DNA from: a bacterium
GTDB taxonomy: Bacteria > Patescibacteriota > Minisyncoccia > Phycocordibacterales > UBA5272
NCBI GenBank assembly: GCA_023267635.1
Contig: JAHFMX010000009.1
Location: 1-42,567 of the forward strand
Reading direction: 5' to 3'
Length of the DNA stretch: 42,567 nt
Part shown: one piece after another, positions 24,697-33,143 of the stretch
Layout of the letters: every line of letters starts with the position of its first letter
Position numbering within the stretch: position 1 is the first letter of the stretch
Translations under genes and position numbers: made by a program
The notes under the pieces: generated by a model
Databases searched by the model: none
What the model was told of the DNA's origin: nothing
What the model saw: the letters and a program-made list of their open reading frames with translations, nothing else

Positions 24697-26792
24697 TGCC
24701 AAATAGAGTTGTATTTGATAGGATAACGGGTAAACGTATTATTATTGACGAGAATAATAATTTTGTTAGTCTAGATCTAACAGAACCAATAGATATTTCA
24801 AAAACTAAAGAAGATAAATATCCCCCACGCTCTCAAGAAATTGGTGGATTTGCTAAAACTATTGAAGCAAGACCTAGCGATATGGATACTATTCTACAAA
24901 AAGCAATGGAATTTGTTCCGTCTATACTAGGTGGTCCCGCTTATCAAGCTGGAAAATATTTGTATGATGAAGGTCCAAAAAGTTTACCTCTATTAGGCGG
25001 CGCTGTAGGTAGTCTAGGAGGTCCAGTAGGGCTTGCTAGTGGTACCTTTGCTGGTAGTCTAGCTAAACAGTTCATTGAAGGTACTACAGCCGAAGGGAAA
25101 GGACTTCAGTATCAACCTATTACAGGTTCTATGTTAGGAGAAGCTGGTTTAGAAACAGCAATAAATAGTATGTTTAATCCTGCTGCCAATATAACTTCAT
25201 CTGTACTTCCAAAATTAGCAACTTCTGGCGGCCGATCTCGTTTAAATGCTACTTTAATGAACTCTTCCTTAATGAAACGATTTCTAAAACCAGGTGAATT
25301 AGATCCAGAAGTTCGAGCTTATCTTGAAGCACATCCAGAAATACCAGTATCTTATGGACAAGCTACTAAAAGTCAAGTTGCTACTAAGTTAGAAGAAATG
25401 ATGAATGTTTCTGGAAAGAATAAAATTGTTGATGAACAGGTAAAGCAATTTTCAAAGAAACTAGAGGATTTAGTTCCATTCAAAGCAGGAACTGAAGATC
25501 TTACAAATGTAGTTAAGGCAAATCTTGAAGCTGGTAGACTTGGATCTATTAAAGAAAGAACTGGACTTTATGATAGGTTTTTCGATATTGGAGATAAAAA
25601 CATTCAAAAGATAAATGTAGGCGTTAGAGATCCAATTACAGGTAAAATGATTAGTCAATCGGATGAAATTAAAGGACCAGTTTCATTTAATACTGCTAAA
25701 CCTTTAGCTAAACAAGCTCTTGAAAAGATTTATGAGACTTATGGAACTAGAGAATCGGCTAAACTTCTTCCACTTCTTAAAGAAGATATGCGACCGATTT
25801 TTACAAAACTTCAAGGAATAGCGGATATTTCCAGTGGAAAGACCGGAGTAAATCCTGTCAATTTAAAAGCTGCTATGGATGCAAAGCATATTATTGGAGA
25901 TCTTGGAGATTTTGGTAAAATTGATCCTAGTCATGAGCAAAGTATCTTTAGAAAACTTGCTTTTGCTATTGATAAAGATATTGAAACATCTGTAAAAAAC
26001 TTTGGTTATAAAGGTCAAGAAGCTGCTTCTCTATATACAGAAGCAAAAGCAAAAGCTAAAAGACATATTGAGCTTTATCACGAAAATCCAGATACAAAAG
26101 GAATCCTTGAGACTAAGCTTTCAGGTATGCCAGAATTTCAATCTCTAATGAAAGATCCAGTTGCTATTAAAAAGGCGATTGAAGCAAGTGCAGATCCTCA
26201 AATAACTCATTTAGCCTTTCAATCTGAATTTATGAATCAAATTCTTAATAAAACTATAGCTGCAAATGAAAAATCTATAAGTGGTGAAACTCCATTTAAT
26301 ATTATAAAAGATTTGAATAATCAATCAACATATAAAACACTTTTTAATTCTGTTGAACGGGCAGGCCATAATCAGCTTTTTAAAACTTTATCTGCTATTG
26401 ATCCAACAGCGGCTAAGCAAAATATTATTAGTGTTGGTTTTCAATTAGGCAGAGCCGGACTATATTTTGCAAGTGGTGTAGCCGGAGTAGCTATGGCTAA
26501 TAGAGAATTATCTCCAACTGCTGTTGTTGGTGGAGGTATTTTAGGATTAGCATTAAGTGGTCGAGGATTCGTTAGACATATTCTACTAGATCCAAAAGCT
26601 GTTCGTATAGTAACCCAACTTGCTAAACTTCCTCCAGAAAGTACATCAGCTAAACTACTTACTAAAAGTCTCTTTTTAGGAATGAAAGGTGCTCAGTTAG
26701 AATTTCTAACTCCAGATGGAGCTACTGTTGGAACTGGAACTGTCAATAATAAGGGTAAAGTTGTTCCTAATGGTCTAGAAACTCAAGACTAG
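24696..26792 (+). CDS. Large ejection / internal virion protein
   Basis: ATG 24696 overlaps the previous stop (TAATG). The 698 residues contain a Gly-rich hydrophobic stretch (PLLGGAVGSLGGPVGLASGTFAGS, about 105-130) and a second near 590-610 (FQLGRAGLYFASGVAGVAMANRELS), with long helices between. These look like membrane-inserting segments of a large DNA-ejection protein. No lytic transglycosylase motif is visible, unlike T7 gp16, so any cell-wall opening must come from another gene. It is the last gene of the rightward block and overlaps the leftward gene 26767-26934 by 26 bases. Confidence 0.7.
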   Translation: MPNRVVFDRITGKRIIIDENNNFVSLDLTEPIDISKTKEDKYPPRSQEIGGFAKTIEARPSDMDTILQKAMEFVPSILGGPAYQAGKYLYDEGPKSLPLLGGAVGSLGGPVGLASGTFAGSLAKQFIEGTTAEGKGLQYQPITGSMLGEAGLETAINSMFNPAANITSSVLPKLATSGGRSRLNATLMNSSLMKRFLKPGELDPEVRAYLEAHPEIPVSYGQATKSQVATKLEEMMNVSGKNKIVDEQVKQFSKKLEDLVPFKAGTEDLTNVVKANLEAGRLGSIKERTGLYDRFFDIGDKNIQKINVGVRDPITGKMISQSDEIKGPVSFNTAKPLAKQALEKIYETYGTRESAKLLPLLKEDMRPIFTKLQGIADISSGKTGVNPVNLKAAMDAKHIIGDLGDFGKIDPSHEQSIFRKLAFAIDKDIETSVKNFGYKGQEAASLYTEAKAKAKRHIELYHENPDTKGILETKLSGMPEFQSLMKDPVAIKKAIEASADPQITHLAFQSEFMNQILNKTIAANEKSISGETPFNIIKDLNNQSTYKTLFNSVERAGHNQLFKTLSAIDPTAAKQNIISVGFQLGRAGLYFASGVAGVAMANRELSPTAVVGGGILGLALSGRGFVRHILLDPKAVRIVTQLAKLPPESTSAKLLTKSLFLGMKGAQLEFLTPDGATVGTGTVNNKGKVVPNGLETQD

Positions 26793-26934
26793 CTAACTTT
26801 TTATCTATGAGTCTATAAAGTTTTCTAGTCAAATTGAGTCTATTATTCATAGCTCCATGAATAAAAATTAGATGACCAGCAAGTGATTTTATAAGTTCTA
26901 ATTCTTTTTTAGTAAGTTCAACTGTTTGTTTCAT
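26767..26934 (-). CDS. Small helical protein, 55 aa
   Basis: On the minus strand, ATG at 26934 has AGGAG nine bases upstream (in the sequence GAGATGAGAAAG), and the frame ends at TAG 26769-26767. The 55-residue protein is largely one or two amphipathic helices (ELTKKELELIKSLAGHLIF, RLNLTRKLYRLIDKKLASL). It overlaps the upstream leftward gene (26918-28120) by 17 bases and the opposing ejection gene by 26 bases. It is the last gene of the leftward block. No family is recognised. Confidence 0.6.
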   Translation of the reverse strand: MKQTVELTKKELELIKSLAGHLIFIHGAMNNRLNLTRKLYRLIDKKLASLEFLDH

Positions 26935-28120
26935 CTTTCTCATCTCCTAAAATAAACTCGTCTATTCCCTTCACGGTTAGCTTATAACCTGGTTCCATAT
27001 TCTTAGAAATCTCTTGTAAAAGTTCTCCTTGGACTAGCATTACAAGTATTTTATCCAAATCCTCAATATCCACATTTCCTAATAACTTACGAATAAGATC
27101 TTTTCTAGCTATATGATAACCTCTTTCTGATATTATAGCTCTTAGTACATAAGTTGCTTGGGTTGCTAACGGAGAAGTTCCAGAACCGGCTGTCAACATT
27201 TTGTAATGCTTCTTTATTCCTTGACAAAGATCAATAGCTTGTTCGATGTCTTCGATATTAAGTGTTTTATCGAAATCTTCTCTTGCTGCCCCTAAAGAAA
27301 TTGCCACTTTTAGTACATGAGTTCCTAATCGACTAGCATAGCCGACTTTATCTTGCATTGCTTCATCTGGTATATCATAATACCAATCATTATAAAATTG
27401 AATAGCTCTTGCTTCACATTCTATCTCGCCTTTTATTACTGCTACTTTTTTTAAATGGTTAAGAAGTAATTTTATATCTAACTCACTCTTTTGTAGATCA
27501 AAAAATGACTTCCTATGTCGATATTTATCCTCTTTAATTATAAAAGTTCTTCCTAAAAGTCCTCCTGTTATAGCTTGTGCCGTATAGACACTTCGAAAGA
27601 GATCAGAATTGCTAGCCGCCAGGAGAGTTATACAAACATCTTTTAGAGCTGTAGTCCAACCTATTAGATTATTCCTCCAGCTTTCATGATAATCATAAAG
27701 GTCTATTAGAAGAGGAATAGTTGCTGGATCAGAAACTGCAAATGAGGACAGTTCTTCGCTATAGAGCATAGCCGCTGCTCCATTTAACAAGACCCCTTTC
27801 TCGTTAGTATAAGACAGACCTAGCTCTTTAATCACACCTTGCATTGATGCTCTGCCATTTATGAACTTAGTATTTCCAATAGCTTGAACTAACTTACCCA
27901 TTAACTTACAAGGTGCAGCTTTACGTGCTATTCCACTATCACTAAATAGAATAACATACATATTAGGAAAGATTGTTCCTAATTGTGGTGACGTTAAATG
28001 AACATTATTTCGTAAAGTTGCTGCTATTCCTGCTATTGCTGCCCACCTCCAAAACTCTGTCGGACTTTCTGCTTCTTTTGTATAGCTTATAAAGTATTCG
28101 ATAAAGTTAAAGTCAGGCAT
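26918..28120 (-). CDS. DUF3987-like replication ATPase / helicase-like protein
   Basis: A 400-residue protein with the phrase WRWAAIAGIAATLRNNVHL followed by FPNMYVILFSDSGIARKAAP, the layout of DUF3987 proteins (often phage primase-helicase or DnaB-like ATPases), where the corresponding P-loop is G-x-S-G-x-G-K-S/T. Here the loop reads SDSGIARK, so the usual Gly-Lys pair is changed. The mid-region (YSEELSSF, LIDLYDYHESWRNNLIG, CITLLAASN) fits the same family. The C-terminal helices include a winged-helix-like segment (VLRAIISERGYHIARKDLIRKLL). It is downstream of the DNA polymerase gene. A replication role is likely, activity as an ATPase is uncertain. Confidence 0.65.
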   Translation of the reverse strand: MPDFNFIEYFISYTKEAESPTEFWRWAAIAGIAATLRNNVHLTSPQLGTIFPNMYVILFSDSGIARKAAPCKLMGKLVQAIGNTKFINGRASMQGVIKELGLSYTNEKGVLLNGAAAMLYSEELSSFAVSDPATIPLLIDLYDYHESWRNNLIGWTTALKDVCITLLAASNSDLFRSVYTAQAITGGLLGRTFIIKEDKYRHRKSFFDLQKSELDIKLLLNHLKKVAVIKGEIECEARAIQFYNDWYYDIPDEAMQDKVGYASRLGTHVLKVAISLGAAREDFDKTLNIEDIEQAIDLCQGIKKHYKMLTAGSGTSPLATQATYVLRAIISERGYHIARKDLIRKLLGNVDIEDLDKILVMLVQGELLQEISKNMEPGYKLTVKGIDEFILGDEKDETNS

Positions 28121-28363
28121 TTAAGTAGCCTTTGGTAATACTCCTTCTACTAAATCCAGTTCGGGCTGTTCAAAACTAAGTCCATCTAGGTCATAAAGGA
28201 CTTCCATAAGCCATCCTATAGAACGATTTGTTAAAGGATTATCAGTTAGTAATCTCCCTTTATAACCTTGTGGTAGTCTGGCTTCAATTACTACATATCG
28301 ACCATCTCTGGTCTTATAGAAATTTGATAATCTAGGATTATAGAATTCAATTTTAGATGGCAT
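28121..28363 (-). CDS. Hypothetical protein, 80 aa
   Basis: Starts at ATG 28363, overlapping the stop of the upstream gene by one base, and ends directly before the ATG of the DUF3987-like gene. The protein mixes strands and helices (RYVVIEARLPQGYKG, SIGWLMEVLYDLDGL) with an acidic end. No membrane segment or motif is recognised. Coupling to polymerase and DUF3987-like genes suggests a replication accessory, but nothing more can be said. Confidence 0.7.
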   Translation of the reverse strand: MPSKIEFYNPRLSNFYKTRDGRYVVIEARLPQGYKGRLLTDNPLTNRSIGWLMEVLYDLDGLSFEQPELDLVEGVLPKAT

Positions 28364-28647
28364 TAGTGTTTAATTTGCCTTTCATAAGTTTTTGTAGGTC
28401 TATGATAAATACAATCTAGATAAGCTTGACGACAATCATAATTGCCTGATCTTTGAGAAAGACAATAGTACATATAATCGTATATATACTCTCTTCCATT
28501 TTCTTCTTCACAAACACCAATTAAAACTTCATGCCAAGTATAGATTTTCTTTCCTATAAATCGTATTGTCTTTCCATTATGTGCTTTTAGTTTATATTCT
28601 CCAACATTTGCTAAAAAATATGGGTACTGTTCAGATATTTCTAACAT
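28363..28647 (-). CDS. Hypothetical protein, 94 aa
   Basis: ATG at 28647 overlaps the end of the polymerase gene. The 94 residues are Tyr-rich with five Cys-type positions only loosely spaced (CEEE, YCLSQ, DCRQAYLDC). A beta-type core (YKLKAHNGKTIRFIGKKIYTWHEVLIGV) might be an SH3-like or small barrel domain, which is speculation. No known family is recognised. It is translationally coupled on both sides. Confidence 0.7.
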   Translation of the reverse strand: MLEISEQYPYFLANVGEYKLKAHNGKTIRFIGKKIYTWHEVLIGVCEEENGREYIYDYMYYCLSQRSGNYDCRQAYLDCIYHRPTKTYERQIKH

Positions 28648-31172
28648 AATTCTATCTCTTTCATATCATACCAAGTATCACTACTCCAAGTTAGTTCTGC
28701 TGGTATAGTTAGATCGAAGTCTCTAGGAAACGAGCCTTCTTTAAAATTAATTGATCGTTCATATATTTGTTTGAAAATATACGCAAATTCTTCGTGTCTA
28801 CCGATTGGTACTTCAAATAGCAAACCATCATGTTTCTCAACTATTGGAAGTGCCCAATCAATTCCATTATCTTCTAATTCTAGAAGTGTAAATTTTGTGT
28901 GGTCGCTTACTATTGCTTGTGGAGTATAACTAAAGCCTTCCTTATAAAGTTCTTTTGTTTTACGACCAAAAAAGTCTCTCCTTCTTCCATGTGGAGTTAA
29001 AATAAATCCTTGATTATCTATTAAGTTTCGAGTTGTTAAATGAAAAACTCCTCTTACTTTAGGCACATTCTCATGAAATCTATTTAATATCAGTTGACAC
29101 TCATGTACGGGTTGATGGATCATTAGTGAGAATCGATAAGCCTCCATGTCATAATTTCCAGCATGACGTGGACGCTTTCCTTTGTTCTCCCTAAGATACT
29201 TGGTTATTTCATCAAACTTCTTACTAGTACACCATGTAGCTGTAAGCGTATGAATATCGTCTTTGACTCCGTGTTTATTTTTGATAGCCGCTTTTCGATT
29301 ATACATATAGTCCAGTGTCTCAAAATCTTTTGCTAAGACACAGACTACTCCAGCTTCAGCCCCTTTACCATCACCTTCTACAAAACAATATCCCGGAGAT
29401 GGTACAAACATTGATGGAATATCACTACCAAATACTTCACCTTCAAATTCTTCGGCTTCATAGGGTCGTTTGGGAAGTGTTTGCAGACTACATCCAAGCT
29501 CCATAAACTCAAGTTTTCCGTTTTTATTTATTGACCATGCATTATCGTAGGAAGATGATCCACTTGTTCTTCCTGATTTAGTACCTTCTAGACGATAAGT
29601 TGTTCTAAGTCGTCCATCTTCATGAGTATTTTTAGTGATATAGTTTCTAATAGTACGAATCTTCCGAAGAATGATTATTTCTTTAAGTCCTTTCTTAATA
29701 AGCTCTTTGTAATCACTATCATATTTAAGTGAATCAACATGATTTATATAAAGTTCTTCTAATGTTTCAGCATCAGTACTTAGTGCATCTGTCCCATCTG
29801 GTTTTTTATGCGTTATTTGTGGAAGTCCCATAGTGTTATAGATAAGTTCGGCTACCTGTTTAGGACTGTTAGCGTTAATCTTGCTATTTGTGATTGTTTC
29901 TAGTTCTTGTTGGTGGATAAGCTCTAATAAATTATAACGACATAATAGCTTCCAACGGCGTTCTTCATCTATTAAAATACCTCTACTATCTATCTTTCGA
30001 TATGTATGGAACAACGGCATAATTTTCGATTGATAGAAGTCAAATACTTTCAACTCTTTTGCATCCTCAATTTGTCCGAGATATACTTGGAAAGTTGCAA
30101 GTGCATCTTTAGCATTATACGTATAAAGTTGGTCAGCAGAATGTAACCTAGGAGTATAATCTTTTCCTTCGTCTTTATAGTAGGGCTGATCGGTATAAAG
30201 TGAAGTATAGAAATATAAACCTTTAGGAAGTTCTGGGTACAATGTATGTCCAAGTAGCATTGTATCACCGCAGATATTGTTAACGGGTAACGCCCATTTT
30301 TCAAGATAGTGTGTATCATACTTTATGTTCTGATTTACCTTTGGAATTTTACTAGCAAGAATAATCGCTACTTGTTTATATAGCATTGTCTGTTCCAGAA
30401 TATTCGGATTTGCCCATAATGGAACACTAATAGCTTCTTTCCCATCTGTACAGAAACTAATACAGGTAATATAACCCAGATAGGTTTCAATATCAAAAAC
30501 TAAAAATTCTCCATATTGTGCTCTGCTCCAATAAGAGCATAATTCGTTATAGTTTCTACAGATCCATATAAGTTCTTTTGGTTTATGAGGCTCCTTTTGA
30601 TAGAGAAATCGGAGAGCTTTCTTTATATCATTTGGAACATAAGCAAGAGCCGCCATATCCTGAAATATTTGACGGGGATGTAAGGTAGGAATAATCTTAG
30701 GAGTACAATTTAAGCGCAACAGGAGAGAAGGTGTTAAGATAGAACCTCGATATTTATGAATACCTTCTTCTCCTGTAAGAAAATTTAAAGCTAGCTCACC
30801 TAAACATAGTATGACATTAGGTTTTAATGTATTAATCTCATTTACAAGAATCTCTTTAAAAGATTCAGCTTGCTTTAACTTCCAAATAAGAGTTTCTTTT
30901 AGTTTTTTGTTATGACTATCTACGCCTTCTGGATAAAATTTAATATAACTAGTACAGTAAGAATTGGATACTTCAAAATTTTGTGCTGTAAGTAATCTAG
31001 TTAGCATAGCCCCGCTTTTACCAGTAAGCGAGTTCCCTGTTAAAACATCATCTTTAGTTGGATAATCTTGAATTATCATTAGTTTGGGATTGTTAGCACC
31101 AATGCCGCTTACTATTTTGGCAGCCGGATCAAAGTCGAGTTTTATAAGATCAGCTTTTATGTCGATGTTCAT
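28641..31172 (-). CDS. DNA polymerase I family enzyme fused to a UDG-like domain
   Basis: The 843-residue protein has three parts. Residues 30-170 resemble family 4 uracil-DNA glycosylase: MIIQDYPTKDD (33-42), TGNSLTGKSGAMLTRLL (45-61), LKPNVILCLGELALNFLTG and the second active-site motif TLHPR (163-167); the family's usual Fe-S cysteines are not evident. Residues 220-360 are a DEDDy 3'-5' exonuclease (FDIE 226-229, NQNIKYD 279-285, YNAKD 352-356). Residues 400-843 are the polymerase: motif A GDGKGAEAG with D601 and E606, a motif B region near 661-675, and motif C KHDGLLFEVP (H781, D782). No 5' nuclease domain is seen. This is the replicative polymerase. The glycosylase-like part may sense uracil in the template. 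Confidence 0.9.
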   Translation of the reverse strand: MNIDIKADLIKLDFDPAAKIVSGIGANNPKLMIIQDYPTKDDVLTGNSLTGKSGAMLTRLLTAQNFEVSNSYCTSYIKFYPEGVDSHNKKLKETLIWKLKQAESFKEILVNEINTLKPNVILCLGELALNFLTGEEGIHKYRGSILTPSLLLRLNCTPKIIPTLHPRQIFQDMAALAYVPNDIKKALRFLYQKEPHKPKELIWICRNYNELCSYWSRAQYGEFLVFDIETYLGYITCISFCTDGKEAISVPLWANPNILEQTMLYKQVAIILASKIPKVNQNIKYDTHYLEKWALPVNNICGDTMLLGHTLYPELPKGLYFYTSLYTDQPYYKDEGKDYTPRLHSADQLYTYNAKDALATFQVYLGQIEDAKELKVFDFYQSKIMPLFHTYRKIDSRGILIDEERRWKLLCRYNLLELIHQQELETITNSKINANSPKQVAELIYNTMGLPQITHKKPDGTDALSTDAETLEELYINHVDSLKYDSDYKELIKKGLKEIIILRKIRTIRNYITKNTHEDGRLRTTYRLEGTKSGRTSGSSSYDNAWSINKNGKLEFMELGCSLQTLPKRPYEAEEFEGEVFGSDIPSMFVPSPGYCFVEGDGKGAEAGVVCVLAKDFETLDYMYNRKAAIKNKHGVKDDIHTLTATWCTSKKFDEITKYLRENKGKRPRHAGNYDMEAYRFSLMIHQPVHECQLILNRFHENVPKVRGVFHLTTRNLIDNQGFILTPHGRRRDFFGRKTKELYKEGFSYTPQAIVSDHTKFTLLELEDNGIDWALPIVEKHDGLLFEVPIGRHEEFAYIFKQIYERSINFKEGSFPRDFDLTIPAELTWSSDTWYDMKEIELC

Positions 31173-31287
31173 TCTTAGTTCTTAAAGATCGGTTTAGTTA
31201 TCAAATTATATGATAGTTCCCGAACCGTAGTACGAACCATTTCGAGAGTTCATAACGCTCCCATAATGTCTAACGGTTTTATATTAA

Positions 31288-31542
31288 CTAATCTACTATA
31301 TTCCAATCAACGGCTAGCATATCTTCTTGATTAGGCAACCATGGAATTAGATCATTTTTAACCGTTTTTATATAAATACATGGTTTTGTCATTTTAGAAT
31401 ATTCATCTGGAGATTGAATAGCAATCCACATATTCTTGCCATTCCAACAAGAGCGTGCTACTTTATAACCAGTTAGCATATACTTAATGGCAAGACCAAA
31501 GGTATTCTTTACACTTTCATTTTCATCTGATAAATTTGATAT
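31288..31542 (-). CDS. tad2: Tad2-like (DUF2829) anti-Thoeris protein with apparent ATA start
   Basis: The 84-residue frame matches the DUF2829/Tad2 layout over its whole length: FGLAIKYMLTGYKVAR, the signature WNGKNMW, PCIYIKT, and the C-terminal IPWLPNQEDMLAVDWNIV. Tad2 proteins sequester the cyclic ADP-ribose-type signal of Thoeris defence. The first in-frame ATG (31479) would delete the conserved N-terminal FGxAIKYM strand. Upstream in frame, AAGGAG (31553-31548) is followed five bases later by ATA (31542-31540), where an ATG would be expected. Its ribosome site overlaps the stop of the upstream gene. So either ATA is used as start, the protein is truncated, or one base is wrong. Confidence 0.8.
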   Translation of the reverse strand: MSNLSDENESVKNTFGLAIKYMLTGYKVARSCWNGKNMWIAIQSPDEYSKMTKPCIYIKTVKNDLIPWLPNQEDMLAVDWNIVD

Positions 31543-31551
31543 TTTATCTCC

Positions 31552-31953
31552 TTAGAAAGGTACTCTACTTATCTCGGCTGCAAAGGCAGAACATCGTTTC
31601 TGGATCTTACCTTCATAGACTTCATCGATTACTTCGATCCAGCATTTTTTACTCAACAGTTTATCGGAATCCACATCGCCAGCAGTAACTTGGTCAATAG
31701 GAATGTTCAATAGCGCCGATACCATAGGAATCATTCCAATCCCAGGTGCTTTACTATTGACCATATTATAGACATACCTTCCGATATTGTCAGAGTTCTG
31801 AGCGTTTACACATTCAAACTCGAATGTATAATTTACGCTGTTCTTATCTTTTGATGCTTTCTCTTCAACTGAAAGTAGTTGAAACAAAGCCCAACCCGCA
31901 TCACAAGCCTTTGACTTGTTAATATCTTTCTGACTCAAATGAATAATTGGCAT
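31552..31953 (-). CDS. SSB-like / DUF669-type recombination accessory protein
   Basis: The 133-residue protein lies directly downstream of a Sak4-like ATPase. It has strands VNYTFEFECVNAQNSDNIGRYVYNMV, an acidic loop, and a C-terminal CWIEVIDEVYEGKIQKRCSAF, the OB-fold-like pattern of phage DUF669-type proteins ('x-W-x-x-V-x-x-x-x-Y-x-G-K'). Such genes sit next to Sak4-type annealing proteins and are taken to bind single-stranded DNA. A long acidic C-terminal tail as in bacterial SSB is lacking. Identification is from pattern and context. Confidence 0.65.
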   Translation of the reverse strand: MPIIHLSQKDINKSKACDAGWALFQLLSVEEKASKDKNSVNYTFEFECVNAQNSDNIGRYVYNMVNSKAPGIGMIPMVSALLNIPIDQVTAGDVDSDKLLSKKCWIEVIDEVYEGKIQKRCSAFAAEISRVPF

Positions 31954-31970
31954 TCTTTTATCCTTTTTTC

Positions 31971-32801
31971 TTATCCTTTGTAAGTTCCATTTATCAAGGA
32001 TGTATAAACATCAATGAAATTTTTATTGGTTAGATCAACCTGACCTTTATTTTTCAACTTAGGCCGAGCTGTCTTTGCTACATCACTTTCAAATTCTACA
32101 TAGTATTTAAGAGGTCTGCTACTTATACCTGTATCTTCCTTTCCGAATACATATACTTCATCGAAACAACCTGGAATTTCTTCTGCTAATTTTTCAGTAG
32201 CTAACATTTTAGAACCGAGTACTACATTAGCAGCGTATTCATTTTTTTCAGATTTATCTTTCCCCCATCTATCTACTATCCAGCCGGACATTACAACATC
32301 CATTTTTAATAGCTTGAAACCGTTGTACATGAACTGTTGAAATGCCATACTAGCATATAGATAATCGTCTGGACTAGTAAACTTTACTGTTCCTCTTATT
32401 CGACCTTTGGATGAATCTTGCTGTCCTTTAAGACGAATAGAGTCAAATAATAACATCTTTTGCATGGTAGATGCACTGTCTATTACAAGTCCTCCATAAC
32501 GAACCTGTCCAGAATTTTGATATGCTAGGAGAAGTTCGAGCTTCTTTTCTAAACCAGCATAACCTTTTCCTACATCAAAATCTTGATCTACTTCTATATT
32601 ATCAAGAATAGATTTGTCAAGGAAGTCAGCCGCTCCTAAAATTCCTCTAGCTCTTTGGTCAATATCCCAAATAAGAAGTTTTTTCTTAGCTTCAATATAC
32701 TTCTTAGCTAAACTAGCTACAGCTACGTCTTTACCAGTTCCTTGTTTACCTAAAAAGAGAGCCACGAAATGATCATTTTTGTCAAGATCGTTTAGTGTCA
32801 T
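31971..32801 (-). CDS. Sak4-like (AAA_24) RecA-fold ATPase, single-strand annealing recombinase
   Basis: From ATG 32801 (GAGG nine bases upstream) the protein has 276 residues; an ATG at 32816 would add five. The P-loop LGKQGTGKDVAV stands near residue 20, and LLIWDID and GGLVIDSASTMQ supply strands with acidic residues as in Walker B. AAA_24/Sak4 proteins are short RecA-like ATPases that promote annealing with a partner SSB, and here an SSB-like gene follows directly. The usual Thr/Ser after the P-loop Lys is Asp. The mid part (KFTSPDDYLYASMAFQQFM) and basic C-terminus are consistent with the family. A recombination role with the nearby RecB-like nuclease is inferred. Confidence 0.8.
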   Translation of the reverse strand: MTLNDLDKNDHFVALFLGKQGTGKDVAVASLAKKYIEAKKKLLIWDIDQRARGILGAADFLDKSILDNIEVDQDFDVGKGYAGLEKKLELLLAYQNSGQVRYGGLVIDSASTMQKMLLFDSIRLKGQQDSSKGRIRGTVKFTSPDDYLYASMAFQQFMYNGFKLLKMDVVMSGWIVDRWGKDKSEKNEYAANVVLGSKMLATEKLAEEIPGCFDEVYVFGKEDTGISSRPLKYYVEFESDVAKTARPKLKNKGQVDLTNKNFIDVYTSLINGTYKG

Positions 32802-32946
32802 CAAATTTATCCTCATCTAATATTATAGTAATTGTATATCTAGGTTTAAGTTTAAGACCTTCCATTGCTAGATATTGCTCCTTTTTTGTTTGGTAAGGAA
32901 TATTATATCTATCTAAAAGATATATAAAAACTTCATAGAGAGTCAT
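32782..32946 (-). CDS. Small hypothetical protein, 54 aa
   Basis: ATG at 32946 overlaps the preceding stop in ATGA and has GAGG six bases upstream; the frame ends at TGA 32784-32782 inside the start of the Sak4-like gene. The 54-residue protein starts with a helix rich in aromatic residues (LYEVFIYLLDRYN) and continues with a beta-type segment (LKLKPRYTITIILDEDKF). It is coupled to its neighbours on both sides, which supports translation. Function unknown. Confidence 0.6.
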   Translation of the reverse strand: MTLYEVFIYLLDRYNIPYQTKKEQYLAMEGLKLKPRYTITIILDEDKFDDTKRS

Positions 32947-33143
32947 TTGATTTCCTCATTGTCATAGGTAACCTCGAAGATTTGAACATCTCCAACAGAT
33001 GCTTTGTTAACAGTTTTTAGAGTTTGCGGTACGTCTTTACTAAAGTAAGAAGCTGTTATATAGTAATCTTCAGTTTCACTGAGTAAAAAAGCTGTATCTT
33101 GCCAATCTATATTTATAGTCTTGTAATAGATTATCTTTCTCAT
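32943..33143 (-). CDS. Small hypothetical protein, 66 aa, paralogue of neighbour
   Basis: A coupled small gene (four-base overlaps on both sides) encoding 66 residues. It aligns by eye with the next upstream gene (33140-33349): SETEDYYITASYFSKD against RETPECYWITSSYSED, and VQIFEVTYD against IKIYNMEFE, at similar distances. The pair looks like a tandem duplication of a small beta-type domain. No known family is recognised. Confidence 0.65.
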   Translation of the reverse strand: MRKIIYYKTINIDWQDTAFLLSETEDYYITASYFSKDVPQTLKTVNKASVGDVQIFEVTYDNEEIK

